Assembly: GCA_029864225.1 (NCBI GenBank)
Contig: JAOTTU010000004.1
Location: 1-31,219, forward strand
From: Gammaproteobacteria bacterium
GTDB taxonomy: Bacteria; Pseudomonadota; Gammaproteobacteria; UBA9214
DNA length: 31,219 nt
Direction of reading: 5' to 3'
The notes under the pieces are model-generated. The model was not told the DNA's origin. It ran no database searches and saw nothing but the letters and a program-made list of their open reading frames with translations. This document shows, in pieces, positions 24,695-31,219 of this stretch (within the stretch, counting starts at the first letter, position 1; each line of letters begins with the position of its first letter). The position numbers and the translations under genes were made by a program.

Positions 24695-24988
24695 TCAGAC
24701 GCAACCGGTGGGTTTGGGGAGACCGCCGTACTTGGTGATCGGTTTCATCGGGCCGGTCATCCACATCTTGAACATGGCCTTCTGGTCAGCACCCAGGTAC
24801 TTGGCAAACTTGCGGATCGGCGGCACAACATTGTTGTTCTCGTAGTACTCGCGCGCCTTGAGAATCTGTTCCCACTTCTCATCGTCGAGTTCGACCTTGT
24901 CGGCCTCCGCCATGGCGCGGGCGATCTCGGGTGTCCAGTCATTATTATCGGCGAGATAACCGTCACCGTCGCGTTTCGGGATTTCCAT
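24695..24988 (-). CDS. DsrC/TusE-like sulfur carrier, single C-terminal cysteine
   Basis: A 97-residue DsrC/TusE family protein. The family relays sulfur: DsrC is a partner of dissimilatory sulfite reductase, TusE passes sulfur to MnmA for tRNA 2-thiouridine. The ending LPKPTGCV with Cys96 as the next-to-last residue is the reactive arm. In true DsrC a second cysteine lies 11 residues earlier; here that position is Thr85 (PITKYGG), so this is the single-cysteine form like TusE. The body (DGYLADNNDWTPEIARAMAE, LKAREYYENN, VPPIRKFAKYLG) is typical. It has a good GGAGAG ribosome site and its own promoter at 25047-25075. No tusBCD or dsr genes are nearby, so tRNA thiolation versus sulfur oxidation cannot be decided. 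I therefore leave the symbol open. Confidence 0.87.
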   Translation of the reverse strand: MEIPKRDGDGYLADNNDWTPEIARAMAEADKVELDDEKWEQILKAREYYENNNVVPPIRKFAKYLGADQKAMFKMWMTGPMKPITKYGGLPKPTGCV

Positions 24989-25046
24989 CTACACACTCTC
25001 CAGTCAACATTCCACACAGACCGGGCGTACCCGGCATTGGCTAGGG

Positions 25047-25075
25047 ATTTAACAATACCTGAGTAATTTAGTCAA
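25047..25075 (-). promoter_or_regulatory. Probable sigma-70 promoter of tusE-like gene
   Basis: On the minus strand: TTGACT (25075-25070), a 17-base spacer, TTAAAT (25052-25047), in a locally AT-rich segment. The expected transcript starts about 50 bases before the ATG at 24988. Confidence 0.6.
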
Positions 25076-25146
25076 GTTATTTGACAGCCAGAATACCCGG
25101 ACACTAGATTTTTTTGCATTTATTTACAGATAGATACAGATACTTC

Positions 25147-25569
25147 CTAAACAAGTATTTCAAGTCCATCGGGTGCCCCTGCCCTGAGTTTCGTGAATAC
25201 TTCCGCCAGCGCCAGGGCACTGTAGGGCCTGGGGGGTACGCACCCCCAGACCGGCGCCGGCCAGGCAGGGTCATCGCGGTAGCGCACCACGTGGTGAACA
25301 TGCAACTGCGGCACCACATTCCCGAGCGTGGCGATGTTGAGCTTGTCGGCCTTGAAGCGTTCGGTCAGCACGCTGGCCAGGGCGCAGGACTCGCGCAGCA
25401 ACTGCTCGCGGTCGTTGGCATCCAGCTGATGGATTTCGGTGATGGCCTCCCGGTCCGGCACCAGGATGAACCAGGGATAGTTTGCGTCCTGCATCAGCAG
25501 CAGGTGGCACAGCGGGAAGCGCCCGATGACCAGGCAGTCTTTCTTGAGTTGCGGATGCAGTTCAGCCAT
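25147..25569 (-). CDS. HIT-family hydrolase-like protein
   Basis: A 140-residue histidine-triad protein, a family that hydrolyses or transfers nucleotide phosphates. The core is QLHVHHVVRY (88-97). The canonical triad is H-x-H-x-H; here His90 and the nucleophile-position His92 are kept, but the third His is shifted by one (His93, with Val94 in its place). This shifted form (QLHVHH) is, from memory, common in a proteobacterial subfamily. The conserved N-terminal strand PWFILVPDR is present. GGGAG is correctly spaced before the ATG. It lies 44 bases downstream of the sprT-like gene on the same strand and the two are probably co-transcribed. Confidence 0.88.
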   Translation of the reverse strand: MAELHPQLKKDCLVIGRFPLCHLLLMQDANYPWFILVPDREAITEIHQLDANDREQLLRESCALASVLTERFKADKLNIATLGNVVPQLHVHHVVRYRDDPAWPAPVWGCVPPRPYSALALAEVFTKLRAGAPDGLEILV

Positions 25570-25613
25570 GAGTGCACTCCCGGCCTGCCAGTTGTTGCAA
25601 GGCGGCCTCTGTC

Positions 25614-26150
25614 TCAGCCCGCGAACACCAGCGGGACCTTGCAGCGCCGGCAGATATAGGCCGCACTGCCGCGGTGAATCCGGTTATGGCGCTGGCTGCT
25701 CAGCTGATGGATGGTGCAGCCGCATCGATAGCTAAAGCGCCGCTGGCGCCGCACCGGGATACCCGTCAGGTCGTAACGGGCGGTGGCCCGCGGTGTCGCA
25801 CCCAGGGCGTGCATCAACGCCTGCCATTCCAGACCGTGCGGACGGATATTGCCGAGTCCAAACAGGACATCCGTTGCGTAGTGCGCCACCTCGTGCGGCA
25901 CCGTCTCGGCCAGGCCCTCGTTGAAATAGCGGGTAAGGATATAGGGGTTGTAGCGGATGCAGCGCCGGCCCTGGCGCACGCGGTACATACCAGCGGCCCG
26001 ACCGTTCAGATCGAAGCTGATCTCAATGGCAGGAAATGGATATCGGCAGATCTCGCCGGCGCGGCGCAGGCAGGCCTCGGTGGCGGCACAGACCTGCTGC
26101 TGCCGCTGCTCACCGATGGGACTGACCGGAACGGATTGCACCCAGGTCAC
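25614..26150 (-). CDS. SprT-like zinc metalloprotease-fold protein
   Basis: A 178-residue SprT family protein. The HExxH zinc site HEVAHY (His86, Glu87, His90) and the third ligand region HGLEWQALM are present. The C-terminal zinc ribbon has CGC and C-x2-C (about 143-173). Eukaryotic relatives (Spartan) cleave DNA-protein crosslinks; bacterial SprT function is not settled. Its GTG start (26150) overlaps by four bases (GTGA) the original stop of the cytochrome c gene upstream, an arrangement typical of translational coupling; no other ribosome site is visible. The single TGA now interrupting the cytochrome gene could therefore reduce its expression. Neighbour rdgC also acts on DNA. Confidence 0.87.
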   Translation of the reverse strand: MTWVQSVPVSPIGEQRQQQVCAATEACLRRAGEICRYPFPAIEISFDLNGRAAGMYRVRQGRRCIRYNPYILTRYFNEGLAETVPHEVAHYATDVLFGLGNIRPHGLEWQALMHALGATPRATARYDLTGIPVRRQRRFSYRCGCTIHQLSSQRHNRIHRGSAAYICRRCKVPLVFAG

Positions 26151-26446
26151 CGGCTAGTGAACCGGCAGATAGATGTATTCATAAAATCGGTCACATCATT
26201 GCTCTCTTTGCCCGATCAGCCCAGTCCGGCATGCAAGCTTCGGGTCGTCACCCACTGGCCGATATCACTGCACGCAGCGGCGCGGCGCCCGGCGTGCGAA
26301 TGCACCGCTGTATCATGACAGGCCTGGCAATGATTTTCATACAGTGCCTGGCCGCGATCGAAGCTCTCCGCCGCAGCCGGCGCTGACACTTTCAGCCCGG
26401 CGAGCACCCCTGAACAGAAATGGCTCGCGCTATCCATGAGCTTCAC
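26147..26446 (-). pseudogene. Small c-type cytochrome broken by in-frame TGA
   Basis: Reads from GTG 26446 or ATG 26437 (AGGTGA five bases upstream) through a haem site HCQACH (CxxCH) to TGA at 26218-26216. After this stop the same frame continues for 22 codons, including NDVTDFMN, and ends with a second TGA that overlaps the SprT start (GTGA). The tail looks like the C-terminal helix of small class-I cytochromes, where a Trp is commonly expected after GLG, so a TGG-to-TGA change is the simplest explanation. The N-terminal signal (FCSGVLAGLKVSAPAAA) is weak, having no basic start. A truncated haem-binding peptide may still be made. Confidence 0.7.
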
Positions 26447-26458
26447 CTGTGTCTGCCC

Positions 26459-27373
26459 CTATTCCTCAGTCTCCTCACCGCCGAACGCTTTGAACAGTTG
26501 TGGCAGGAACTCCGCCAGCTCCAGGGTCATCAGGGAGAAATCGAGGTCGAAACGACTGGCAGGATCATCGGTCCCGGTTGCGTCCTCCGCCTCCCGGATG
26601 ACGTGCTCGAAACGCAGGCGCTTGATCGACAGGTCATCGTGCAGCACGCAGGACAGGCGCTCCTTCCACCTGATAGCGAGCCGGGTTGCGTATTTCCCGT
26701 TCTTGATGTGATTGCGGACTTCCCCGGCGTTCAGGTCCTGGTGTTTGCAGCTGACAATGCCGTGGTTCGGATCGGGGTGCGTGAGTTCGCACTCCTCCCC
26801 CAGACCGAGGCCCTGCGGCAGGCGGCGTTCACCATTCAGCCACTGGGTCATGGTATTCATGCAGGAGCGCTTAACCTTGACCGGCGCGGCCTTGAAGCTG
26901 CCCAGGGTCGAGCGGATCTGGCTGATCAGGTCCTCGGCGCGGGACGGGGTGGGCGTGTCCACCACGACATAGCCTGCGCGGGTATCGATATAGGCAAACA
27001 GGTCGGTGTTGCGGGTCAATGCGCGCGGCAACAGATCGACCATGATCTCGTCCTTCATGCGCAGCTTCTCCCGCCGGTAGACATCACGGGACTCGGCGGC
27101 TTCAACCTCAGCCACCTTGTCATCAAGCAGCTGCTTCACGACAGTCGCGGGAATGAGCTTCTCGGCCTTGCGCGAACAGATCATGAAGTAGCCGTTGGCG
27201 GCATGCACCAGCTGCTCGCCGTGCCGACCCAGGGGCGGCACCCAGCCGCTGGCTGCCAGGTCCATGCGACTGCACCCCTTGAAGGCCTGCTTCTGGAGGC
27301 GGCCATCCAGCGCTTCTGCCGAGAGATCAAACGATTGGCCAAGCCGGTATAACTGAAGGTTCCTGAACCACAT
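26459..27373 (-). CDS. rdgC: Nucleoid-associated recombination protein RdgC
   Basis: RdgC binds DNA as a ring-shaped dimer and restrains RecA-mediated recombination. Starting at the family-typical MWFRNLQLYRL (27373) gives 304 residues, the usual length; the longer open frame adds 15 codons lacking similarity. AGGGTG is a fair ribosome site. Visible blocks: GWVPPLG, GYFMICSRKAEKLIPATVVKQLLDDKV, DLLPRALTRNTDLFAYID, and the C-terminal LAIRWKERLSCVLHDDLSIKRL. It reads into the small cytochrome gene after 12 bases. Confidence 0.95.
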   Translation of the reverse strand: MWFRNLQLYRLGQSFDLSAEALDGRLQKQAFKGCSRMDLAASGWVPPLGRHGEQLVHAANGYFMICSRKAEKLIPATVVKQLLDDKVAEVEAAESRDVYRREKLRMKDEIMVDLLPRALTRNTDLFAYIDTRAGYVVVDTPTPSRAEDLISQIRSTLGSFKAAPVKVKRSCMNTMTQWLNGERRLPQGLGLGEECELTHPDPNHGIVSCKHQDLNAGEVRNHIKNGKYATRLAIRWKERLSCVLHDDLSIKRLRFEHVIREAEDATGTDDPASRFDLDFSLMTLELAEFLPQLFKAFGGEETEE

Positions 27374-27514
27374 GTGAGCACCCTGAAAAAAGCGCCACAT
27401 TATGCGCAAAGACGCCATGACCCGCCAGCGCTATTTCCCTACAGCAGGACCCTGCCGGTCAGACCACGCCGGTCGCCGCCAGGTCAGGCGCCGGCACAGC
27501 CGGCGGGTCAATGG

Positions 27515-28309
27515 CTATTCGGTCTGCCCGAAGGTCGCGTGGAAAAGCTCCAGCATGGCCTGCCAGGAGTCGGCATCGGCAGCGGCATCATAGGCCAGCG
27601 GCAGACCGAAGCGTTCACCGAACTGGTCGGCAGCCGGATTGGTGAAACTGTGCCTGGCACCCGGGTAGTTGATGAAGATGTAGTCGGCACCCGCCGCACT
27701 CATCTCCGCCTTGAAGGCAGCGATCTGCTCGGCGCTGACAAACGGGTCGTCGGCACCGTTGGCCACCAGAATCCGCGCCTTGACCTTGCCTGCCTCCGCA
27801 CTGGAGCCACCACCGAGGCTGCCATGGAAACTCACTACCGCATCCAGGTCGAGCCCCTGGCGCGCCATCTCCAGCACCACCCCGCCACCGAAGCAATAGC
27901 CGATCGCTGCGTTCGACTGCGGGTCGACCGTGGGGTGGCGGTTGAGAAATTCTCGCGCGGCCTCGAAGCGCGCCCGCATCAGGGGGAGGTTCTGGCGTAT
28001 GGCTCCGGCAAACTTGCCGGCATCATCAGGATGGTCAGTGGTCTTGCCGTCACCGTACATGTCCACGGCCAGCGCGGTATAACCCAGCGTGGCGAGCCTC
28101 TCGGCACGCGTGCGTGCGTAGTCATTGTGGCCCCACCATTCATGCACCACCAGGATCCCGGGGCGCCTGCCCTCCATGTCAGTATCGTAGGCGATATAGC
28201 CCTTGAGCAGGGTGTCACCGGCCTGGTAGCTCACTTCCTCGCCGACCAGAGTGGCCTGAGACGGCAGGCTGAACAATATCAGAACAACTATCGGGATCGC
28301 TCGGAACAT
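27515..28309 (-). CDS. Secreted dienelactone hydrolase family protein
   Basis: A 264-residue alpha/beta hydrolase. A signal peptide (IPIVVLILFSLPSQA-T) covers residues 1-19, so it acts in the periplasm, unlike classical cytoplasmic dienelactone hydrolases. Catalytic residues: Cys139 in GYCFGGG (cysteine nucleophile as in DLH), the acid in NGADDPF, and His in PGARHSF. The early VVHEWWGHNDYARTRAE block is also family-typical. The substrate is unknown. The ATG (28309) has a strong AGGAGAGAG site. The gene lies 141 bases upstream of the rdgC start, with its promoter somewhere in the 472-base gap shared with the divergent small acidic gene. Confidence 0.88.
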   Translation of the reverse strand: MFRAIPIVVLILFSLPSQATLVGEEVSYQAGDTLLKGYIAYDTDMEGRRPGILVVHEWWGHNDYARTRAERLATLGYTALAVDMYGDGKTTDHPDDAGKFAGAIRQNLPLMRARFEAAREFLNRHPTVDPQSNAAIGYCFGGGVVLEMARQGLDLDAVVSFHGSLGGGSSAEAGKVKARILVANGADDPFVSAEQIAAFKAEMSAAGADYIFINYPGARHSFTNPAADQFGERFGLPLAYDAAADADSWQAMLELFHATFGQTE

Positions 28310-28781
28310 GACTCTCTCCTGGTTTCACGGTGGCCCTGCGTTAAAAAAGTGACGGTGTCCAGACCTGTCTGGTGATCTGCAGATCCCGGCAGACACCACA
28401 GGGATTATAGACCGCTTCGCAGGTCACTATTCGAGAAATTCGTCATCCTCAAACGCTGCGCACAGGCAATCCAGGTTGTTCTGGAGCGGCGGCAATGCGG
28501 TAAGAGAACCGCCTTTATCAGGGAACAGCACGAACTGTTGCTGGAGCTGTAGGCGCTGAAAATCACTAGTGTTTGTCACACATCCATATAGTTTAAAATA
28601 GCACCAGGCAGAGGCCCTGGCATGCAGCCCAATACCCCGGTTATATAATCAGGAAACATCAAGTAGATACAGCACATAAGGCAGGCGACACCTGCATGGC
28701 AATGTCACTGCCAGGCCTTTATAACCGGCACGGAAATGCCACCTGTCCACATAAGCGTCTATCAGCCACCAGGAGAGTTGT
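28310..28781. other. 472-base intergenic region with divergent promoters
   Basis: It separates the dienelactone hydrolase (minus) from the small acidic gene and greB (plus). A plus-strand promoter candidate, TTGTCA (28573-28578) with TAAAAT (28594-28599) at 15-base spacing, and a lone TATAAT at 28644-28649 lie in an AT-rich part. A frame closing at 28552 has no start and I treat it as non-coding. Nothing else is recognised. Confidence 0.45.
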
Positions 28782-29006
28782 ATGAGTGAGACCCTCATGA
28801 TATTACCTGCCAGGAATTCCAGCGCCATCCGGCTGGTCCGGGTGCCCGATGACTTTGAGCAACACGAGCTCTACCGCCATGTAACCGGGCTGATCGCGCA
28901 GGTCGAGGAGGAAAACCCGGACTACGACTGGGACGACATCGCACCCCTGCTGGAGGACCACGGCTTCGAGGCCGTGGATTTCATCCTCGGTCCCGCGCTC
29001 GACTAA
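28782..29006 (+). CDS. Small acidic protein, function unknown
   Basis: A 74-residue acidic protein (QVEEENPDYDWDDIAPLLEDHGFEAVDFILG) with no membrane helix, cysteine or known motif that I can name. The ATG has a clear AGGAGAG ribosome site four bases upstream, stronger than that of greB 12 bases downstream, so the two are likely read together. Negative charge could mean a partner of an RNA polymerase or ribosomal factor, but that is speculation. Confidence 0.7.
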   Translation: MSETLMILPARNSSAIRLVRVPDDFEQHELYRHVTGLIAQVEEENPDYDWDDIAPLLEDHGFEAVDFILGPALD

Positions 29007-29018
29007 CAGCCGCTTCCG

Positions 29019-29519
29019 ATGGGACGCTACCGCCCGCCTGCCCCGAAGTCCTCACCCTATATCACCCTGGAGGGTTACGGGGTTCTGCAGGACGAACTCA
29101 AGGCCATCTGGAGACGCCGTGACCGGGTGACCCGGGCACTGACGGCCGCGGCGGCGGAAGGCGACCGCTCGGAGAATGCCGAGTACATCTACCGCAAGAA
29201 GGAACTGCGCGAGATCGACCGGCGTATCCGTTACCTGCAGAAACGCGTCCCGGAGCTGAAGGTGGTGTCCGAACCGCCGTCCGACACGTCACGGGTTTTT
29301 TTTGGCGCCTGGGTCACGCTGGAAGACGAGGACGGCGTCGAGGTGGTCTACCGTATCGTCGGAGCCGACGAGTTCGATCCCGTGAGGGGCTGGATCAGCA
29401 TGGACTCGCCGATGGCATGTGCCCTGATGAAAAAGACCCTGGATGACGAACTCCAGGTGCAAACACCCAACGGGAAGGTTTCTTACACCGTCATCGGGGT
29501 GCACTACAGCGCACCCTGA
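29019..29519 (+). CDS. greB: Transcription cleavage factor GreB
   Basis: A 166-residue GreA/GreB family factor that inserts a coiled coil into the RNA polymerase secondary channel and triggers cleavage of backtracked RNA. The coiled-coil tip EGDRSENAEY keeps the acidic residues (Asp49, Glu52). The C-terminal FKBP-like domain shows VFFGAWVTLEDEDGVEVVYRIVG and the GreB-type ISMDSPMACALMKK. KKELREIDRRIRYLQKRV fits GreB better than GreA. A run of eight T (29296-29303) lies inside the VFF codons, an unusual homopolymer for this GC-rich gene. The ribosome site is weak. Confidence 0.94.
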   Translation: MGRYRPPAPKSSPYITLEGYGVLQDELKAIWRRRDRVTRALTAAAAEGDRSENAEYIYRKKELREIDRRIRYLQKRVPELKVVSEPPSDTSRVFFGAWVTLEDEDGVEVVYRIVGADEFDPVRGWISMDSPMACALMKKTLDDELQVQTPNGKVSYTVIGVHYSAP

Positions 29520-29562
29520 CGGGCAGCGTGATGACCTGCTGTTGATGACGCCAGCGACCTGA

Positions 29563-31219
29563 CTAGAGTGAATCGGCCAGCAACTCGGCCAGATGGTGGG
29601 ACCAGTCATTCGGCAGCGGTTCCGTCAGCTCCAGCGAATATTCGAAATCAGGCCGGAAGACCTGCTCAACGAGGGCCCTTACCACTGGCTCATGAGATGT
29701 TGCCAGATTCATTTCGCGGTTTATACGCAAGCTCAGGTTATCGAAATTGGCCGAACCGACACAGGCCCAGCCATCGTAAACAGCGGCCTTCAGGTGTGAC
29801 ATGCCCGGATAAATGAAGACACGCGCCCCTTGTTTCAGCAGGGAATTGGCAGCCAGCGCGTTGCTCTTGTTGATCACCCCGCTGTCACTCCGGTACGGCA
29901 TAATCACCCGAACATCCACACCACGGCGACGTGCCTGGATGAGTTCAAAGAGTATGGCATCGCTGGTGAGGTACGGGTTTTCCAGATAGATACGTTGACG
30001 GGCACTGCGGATAGCGGCGATCTGGGCACGCAGTATCTGCGAGTTACCGGGTCGCGTATAAAGCAGGCGCAGCGGATAATCATCGGCCGAGGACGGACTT
30101 GATCCGTCCTCGCTGCGGTGAAACAGGCCCTGAAGATCTCCGAGGAAACCGGCCCTGGCCCAGGCCCGGTGAAAGTCCGCGACGATTTGCCCAACCACCG
30201 GCCCGGTTGTCTCCACCATCATGTCATGCCAGTCGTAGCGGTACTCGCGGCCGATGTTCATCCCGCCGAGGAACGCGGTAGTGCCATCGATCACAATGGC
30301 CTTGGTGTGGTCACCGGCAAGCCACGGGTTCGACAATACCCGCACCTTGACGCTGGAGTCCGTTTGCAAGTAGTTCACCATGGATTGCGGCGGCCTGTGA
30401 TCCGGCGGCAGAGACGCCGACCGGACCTGCCCGGCCCCGAGGGTACCGAGCCCGTCCACCAGGACCTTTACCTTGATATCGGCCGAACGGCGCTTGAGCA
30501 GGTCTGCGATCCGCACGGCATAGTCGTCATTGTCGAAGATATAGACGCGCAAATAGATGGATTCGCGGGCCGCACTGATCAGGTCGATCAGCCGCGGGAA
30601 GAAACCGGCACCGTCAATCAGGTAGTGCAACTGGCCGGCTGACAGTCGGCTGCCGGTAATCTCGTCGAGCGTTCGTTCCCATGCCACCAGGTCCATGCCG
30701 GGCCCCTGGCTGAGCGGCGGGACCGGTTGCTGCCCGGGCAGCATGAGCGCGTGTGGCTGTGCCAGGTCCACCGTCGAGGTGACCGCCAGGGTAAACAGGC
30801 GCGTCACGGACGAAACCGGCTGATTGAGGGCGATACGCACATGGTCCATGACCGTGCGCGAGAACAGCCCAACCGCCGAACCGAGCGGCAGCCCCTGGCC
30901 CTGCCGGGTCTCCGGGGGGGCGTACTGCAGGAAGACGATCCTGCCGCGGGCTCCGTCGGCGTAGACAAAGGGATAGCCATAATCGCTGTCGTCACCGGTC
31001 TCGAACAGCAGGTGACGGTCAGCGCCGGACGTTTCCGGCAACTGTCGGCCCATGACAGCCAGCAACTGTATGAAATCATGACTCTGTGCCACCTCGATTT
31101 CGGCAGGCTTGTAGACACTCGGTACGGCGTGGACGGCGCCCGCCGCGTCGCGGTACAGGAACAGTTCATGCTGCTGCAGGAAATCGACCATGGCGCCGCG
31201 GCCGGCCTCCGGCGGCGCA
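29563..31219 (-). CDS. Two-HKD phospholipase D / cardiolipin synthase-like protein (partial)
   Basis: The frame remains open to the right edge, so the start lies outside the window. The visible part has over 540 residues. The N-terminal ~190 are an unrecognised region. Then come two phospholipase D repeats: the first HKD is HTKAIVID followed by GGMNIGREYRYDWHD, the second HLKAAVYD followed by GSANFDNLSLRINREMN. Family members build cardiolipin or cleave or exchange phosphodiester headgroups at the membrane. The second block (SANFDNLSLRINRE) resembles cardiolipin synthase; the long N-terminal region does not. It is convergent with greB. Confidence 0.85.
   Translation of the reverse strand, partial: APPEAGRGAMVDFLQQHELFLYRDAAGAVHAVPSVYKPAEIEVAQSHDFIQLLAVMGRQLPETSGADRHLLFETGDDSDYGYPFVYADGARGRIVFLQYAPPETRQGQGLPLGSAVGLFSRTVMDHVRIALNQPVSSVTRLFTLAVTSTVDLAQPHALMLPGQQPVPPLSQGPGMDLVAWERTLDEITGSRLSAGQLHYLIDGAGFFPRLIDLISAARESIYLRVYIFDNDDYAVRIADLLKRRSADIKVKVLVDGLGTLGAGQVRSASLPPDHRPPQSMVNYLQTDSSVKVRVLSNPWLAGDHTKAIVIDGTTAFLGGMNIGREYRYDWHDMMVETTGPVVGQIVADFHRAWARAGFLGDLQGLFHRSEDGSSPSSADDYPLRLLYTRPGNSQILRAQIAAIRSARQRIYLENPYLTSDAILFELIQARRRGVDVRVIMPYRSDSGVINKSNALAANSLLKQGARVFIYPGMSHLKAAVYDGWACVGSANFDNLSLRINREMNLATSHEPVVRALVEQVFRPDFEYSLELTEPLPNDWSHHLAELLADSL

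Noticed and set aside
25083..25146. Terminator at the T-run after the HIT gene
   Set aside because: The run of seven T is on the plus strand with no plus-strand gene before it, and no stable stem precedes it.
28379..28552. Helical-looking frame ending HELLLEL
   Set aside because: No start codon with a ribosome site and no match to a known family; possibly a remnant, but not supportable.

Overview
The window is a GC-rich, densely coded bacterial chromosome segment. The gene families (GreB, RdgC, DsbB, Uup, TypA/BipA, a DsrC/TusE-like protein, ChaN, YihY) and the use of ATG/GTG/TTG starts behind AGGAG-type ribosome sites point to a gammaproteobacterium. A Chromatiales / sulfur-oxidizer-like relative is my inference, not something the sequence proves. 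I saw no rRNA, tRNA, CRISPR array, integrase or intact insertion sequence, so most of it reads as chromosomal backbone with some accessory content.

Region 1 (1-1826): a small secreted protein of unknown function, a palindromic intergenic repeat and a DUF1232 membrane protein, with long gene-poor gaps. Region 2 (1827-9966, all minus strand) reads from a DksA/TraR zinc-finger protein into a ChaN-PDZ lipoprotein, a giant M1-M28-PDZ peptidase fusion, a TolB-like propeller protein and the ABC-F ATPase Uup. Region 3 (10174-14193, plus strand), separated by a very AT-rich divergent promoter island, is a compact four-gene unit: a DUF2089 regulator, a SHOCT-like membrane segment fused in frame to LemA with a strong internal start, a TPM-TPR membrane protein and a Tat-type patatin lipoprotein. 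This is my best candidate for an under-described system, probably concerned with the cell envelope.

Region 4 (14263-22876, plus): a YihY/BrkB membrane protein, a PQQ-type sugar dehydrogenase, a decayed DNA photolyase relic, a FeoB-like transporter with an altered G3 motif, an atypical Ser/Thr kinase translationally coupled to a PP2C phosphatase, then typA/bipA with its own promoter. Region 5 (23017-28309, mostly minus): a small Arg-rich protein, dsbB (plus), a CoA-binding protein, a single-cysteine DsrC/TusE-like protein, a HIT protein, a SprT-like protein, a small cytochrome c gene broken by one in-frame TGA, rdgC and a secreted dienelactone hydrolase. Region 6 (28782-31219): a small acidic protein followed by greB (plus), and a two-HKD phospholipase-D family protein running off the right edge (minus).

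Two genes show clear decay (photolyase and the small cytochrome c). Several others carry unusual fusions or altered motifs: M1-M28-PDZ, SHOCT-LemA, the kinase with DFY in place of DFG, and the FeoB-like protein with DLPS in place of DLPG. All assignments come from reading motifs by eye; no database search was run.
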